Source of the DNA: Bact-08 sp964533215
GTDB lineage: Bacteria > Bacteroidota > Bacteroidia > Bacteroidales > UBA932
Reading direction: 5' to 3'
DNA: 64,000 bases
Assembly: GCA_964533215.1 (NCBI GenBank)
Contig: CAZHLJ010000002.1
Location: forward strand, 220,049-284,048
Part shown: positions 63,906 through 64,000 of the stretch, one piece after another
Numbering within the stretch: position 1 is the stretch's first letter
Layout of the letters: every line of letters starts with the position of its first letter
Program-made: the position numbers and the translations under genes
The notes under the pieces: model-generated
What the model saw: only the letters and a program-made list of their open reading frames with translations
What the model was told of the DNA's origin: nothing
Databases searched by the model: none

Positions 63906-63956
63906 GGCAAATGACTCAGTTGTTGAAAATTTTTCATAGTTTATAGCACACAGAAT

Positions 63957-63987
63957 GTCGGTGAGTCCCAAGGTAGGAGACACCGAC
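63957..63987. repeat. GC-rich hairpin upstream of the polysaccharide locus
   Basis: GTCGGTG (63957-63963) pairs with CACCGAC (63981-63987); inside, TCC and GGA can pair across a mismatched 2x2 internal loop. On the plus strand it is followed by CTTAAAGTTTTTC, so it could be a terminator for plus-strand transcripts, or a second leader hairpin for the minus-strand locus. The rest of 63780-64000 shows no ORF, and no TAnnTTTG promoter on the minus strand, so the operon promoter is probably beyond position 64000. Confidence 0.4.
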
Positions 63988-64000
63988 TTAAAGTTTTTCA

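Noticed and set aside
1..64000. CRISPR arrays, tRNA or rRNA genes, prophage or integrase genes
   Set aside because: I saw no spaced direct repeats, no tRNA cloverleaf or CCA end, and no phage or integrase proteins in the window.

Overview
This window comes from an AT-rich genome of the phylum Bacteroidetes, most likely the order Bacteroidales. Three things point there: two ECF sigma factor / FecR anti-sigma / SusC modules (one with SusD), promoter motifs of the Bacteroidetes type (TTTG at -33, TAnnTTTG at -7) upstream of several genes, and a capsule/O-antigen locus ending in a Wzi-family gene. All assignments come from reading the sequence and from recalled family motifs; no database search was run.

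Layout. (1) 1-4899, minus strand: an ECF sigma factor, its FecR anti-sigma factor and a large SusC-type TonB-dependent receptor that runs off the left edge. (2) 5014-5943, plus strand: a transaldolase-like fructose-6-phosphate aldolase and a small PqqD-like protein. (3) 5930-16972, minus strand: thrC, thrB and thrA, preceded by a Thr/Ile-rich leader peptide and a terminator hairpin that together look like a threonine attenuator. Upstream of that lie metF, metH and ahcY (methyl cycle). The met genes and thr genes are colinear with little space between them. (4) 17281-18969: an IS200/REP-type tyrosine transposase with nearby hairpins, facing an ATP-cone/Mrr-nuclease fusion. (5) 19158-25559, plus strand: a second sigma/FecR/SusC module, this one with SusD, followed by a lipocalin. 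(6) 26201-63779, minus strand: 31 tightly packed genes, many overlapping by 4-8 bases, forming one surface-polysaccharide locus.

The polysaccharide locus reads, in transcription order: Wza- and Wzz-type export proteins; a UDP-sugar dehydrogenase; an unusual initiating sugar transferase; a legionaminic-acid-type nonulosonate cassette (LegB, LegC, a formyltransferase where the acetyltransferase LegH is expected, NeuB, NeuC, PtmE-like, NeuA); a PseA/WbpG-type amidotransferase; an acetyltransferase; a KpsS-like protein; Wzx and Wzy; a GT4; the three-enzyme UDP-L-FucNAc cassette (FnlA/B/C); another GT4; a CapA-like phosphatase and a PaaK/CapK-like adenylating enzyme; a 4-epimerase; a third GT4; an asparagine-synthase homologue; a second amidotransferase; a DUF354 protein; a fused class II glutaminase/amidotransferase; a nucleotidyltransferase-fold protein; and Wzi. 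The predicted product is a Wzy-type repeat unit containing L-FucNAc, a legionaminic-acid derivative that may be N-formylated and/or amidinated, and probably an amidated hexuronic acid.

Most worth a second look: the formyltransferase in the LegH slot, the glutaminase-amidotransferase fusion, the complete thr attenuator, the loss of the dinucleotide-binding glycines in the homoserine dehydrogenase half of ThrA, the sugar transferase with a methyltransferase-like middle, the ATP-cone/Mrr/HhH protein, and a hairpin repeat next to the transposase that recurs at 26114-26223.
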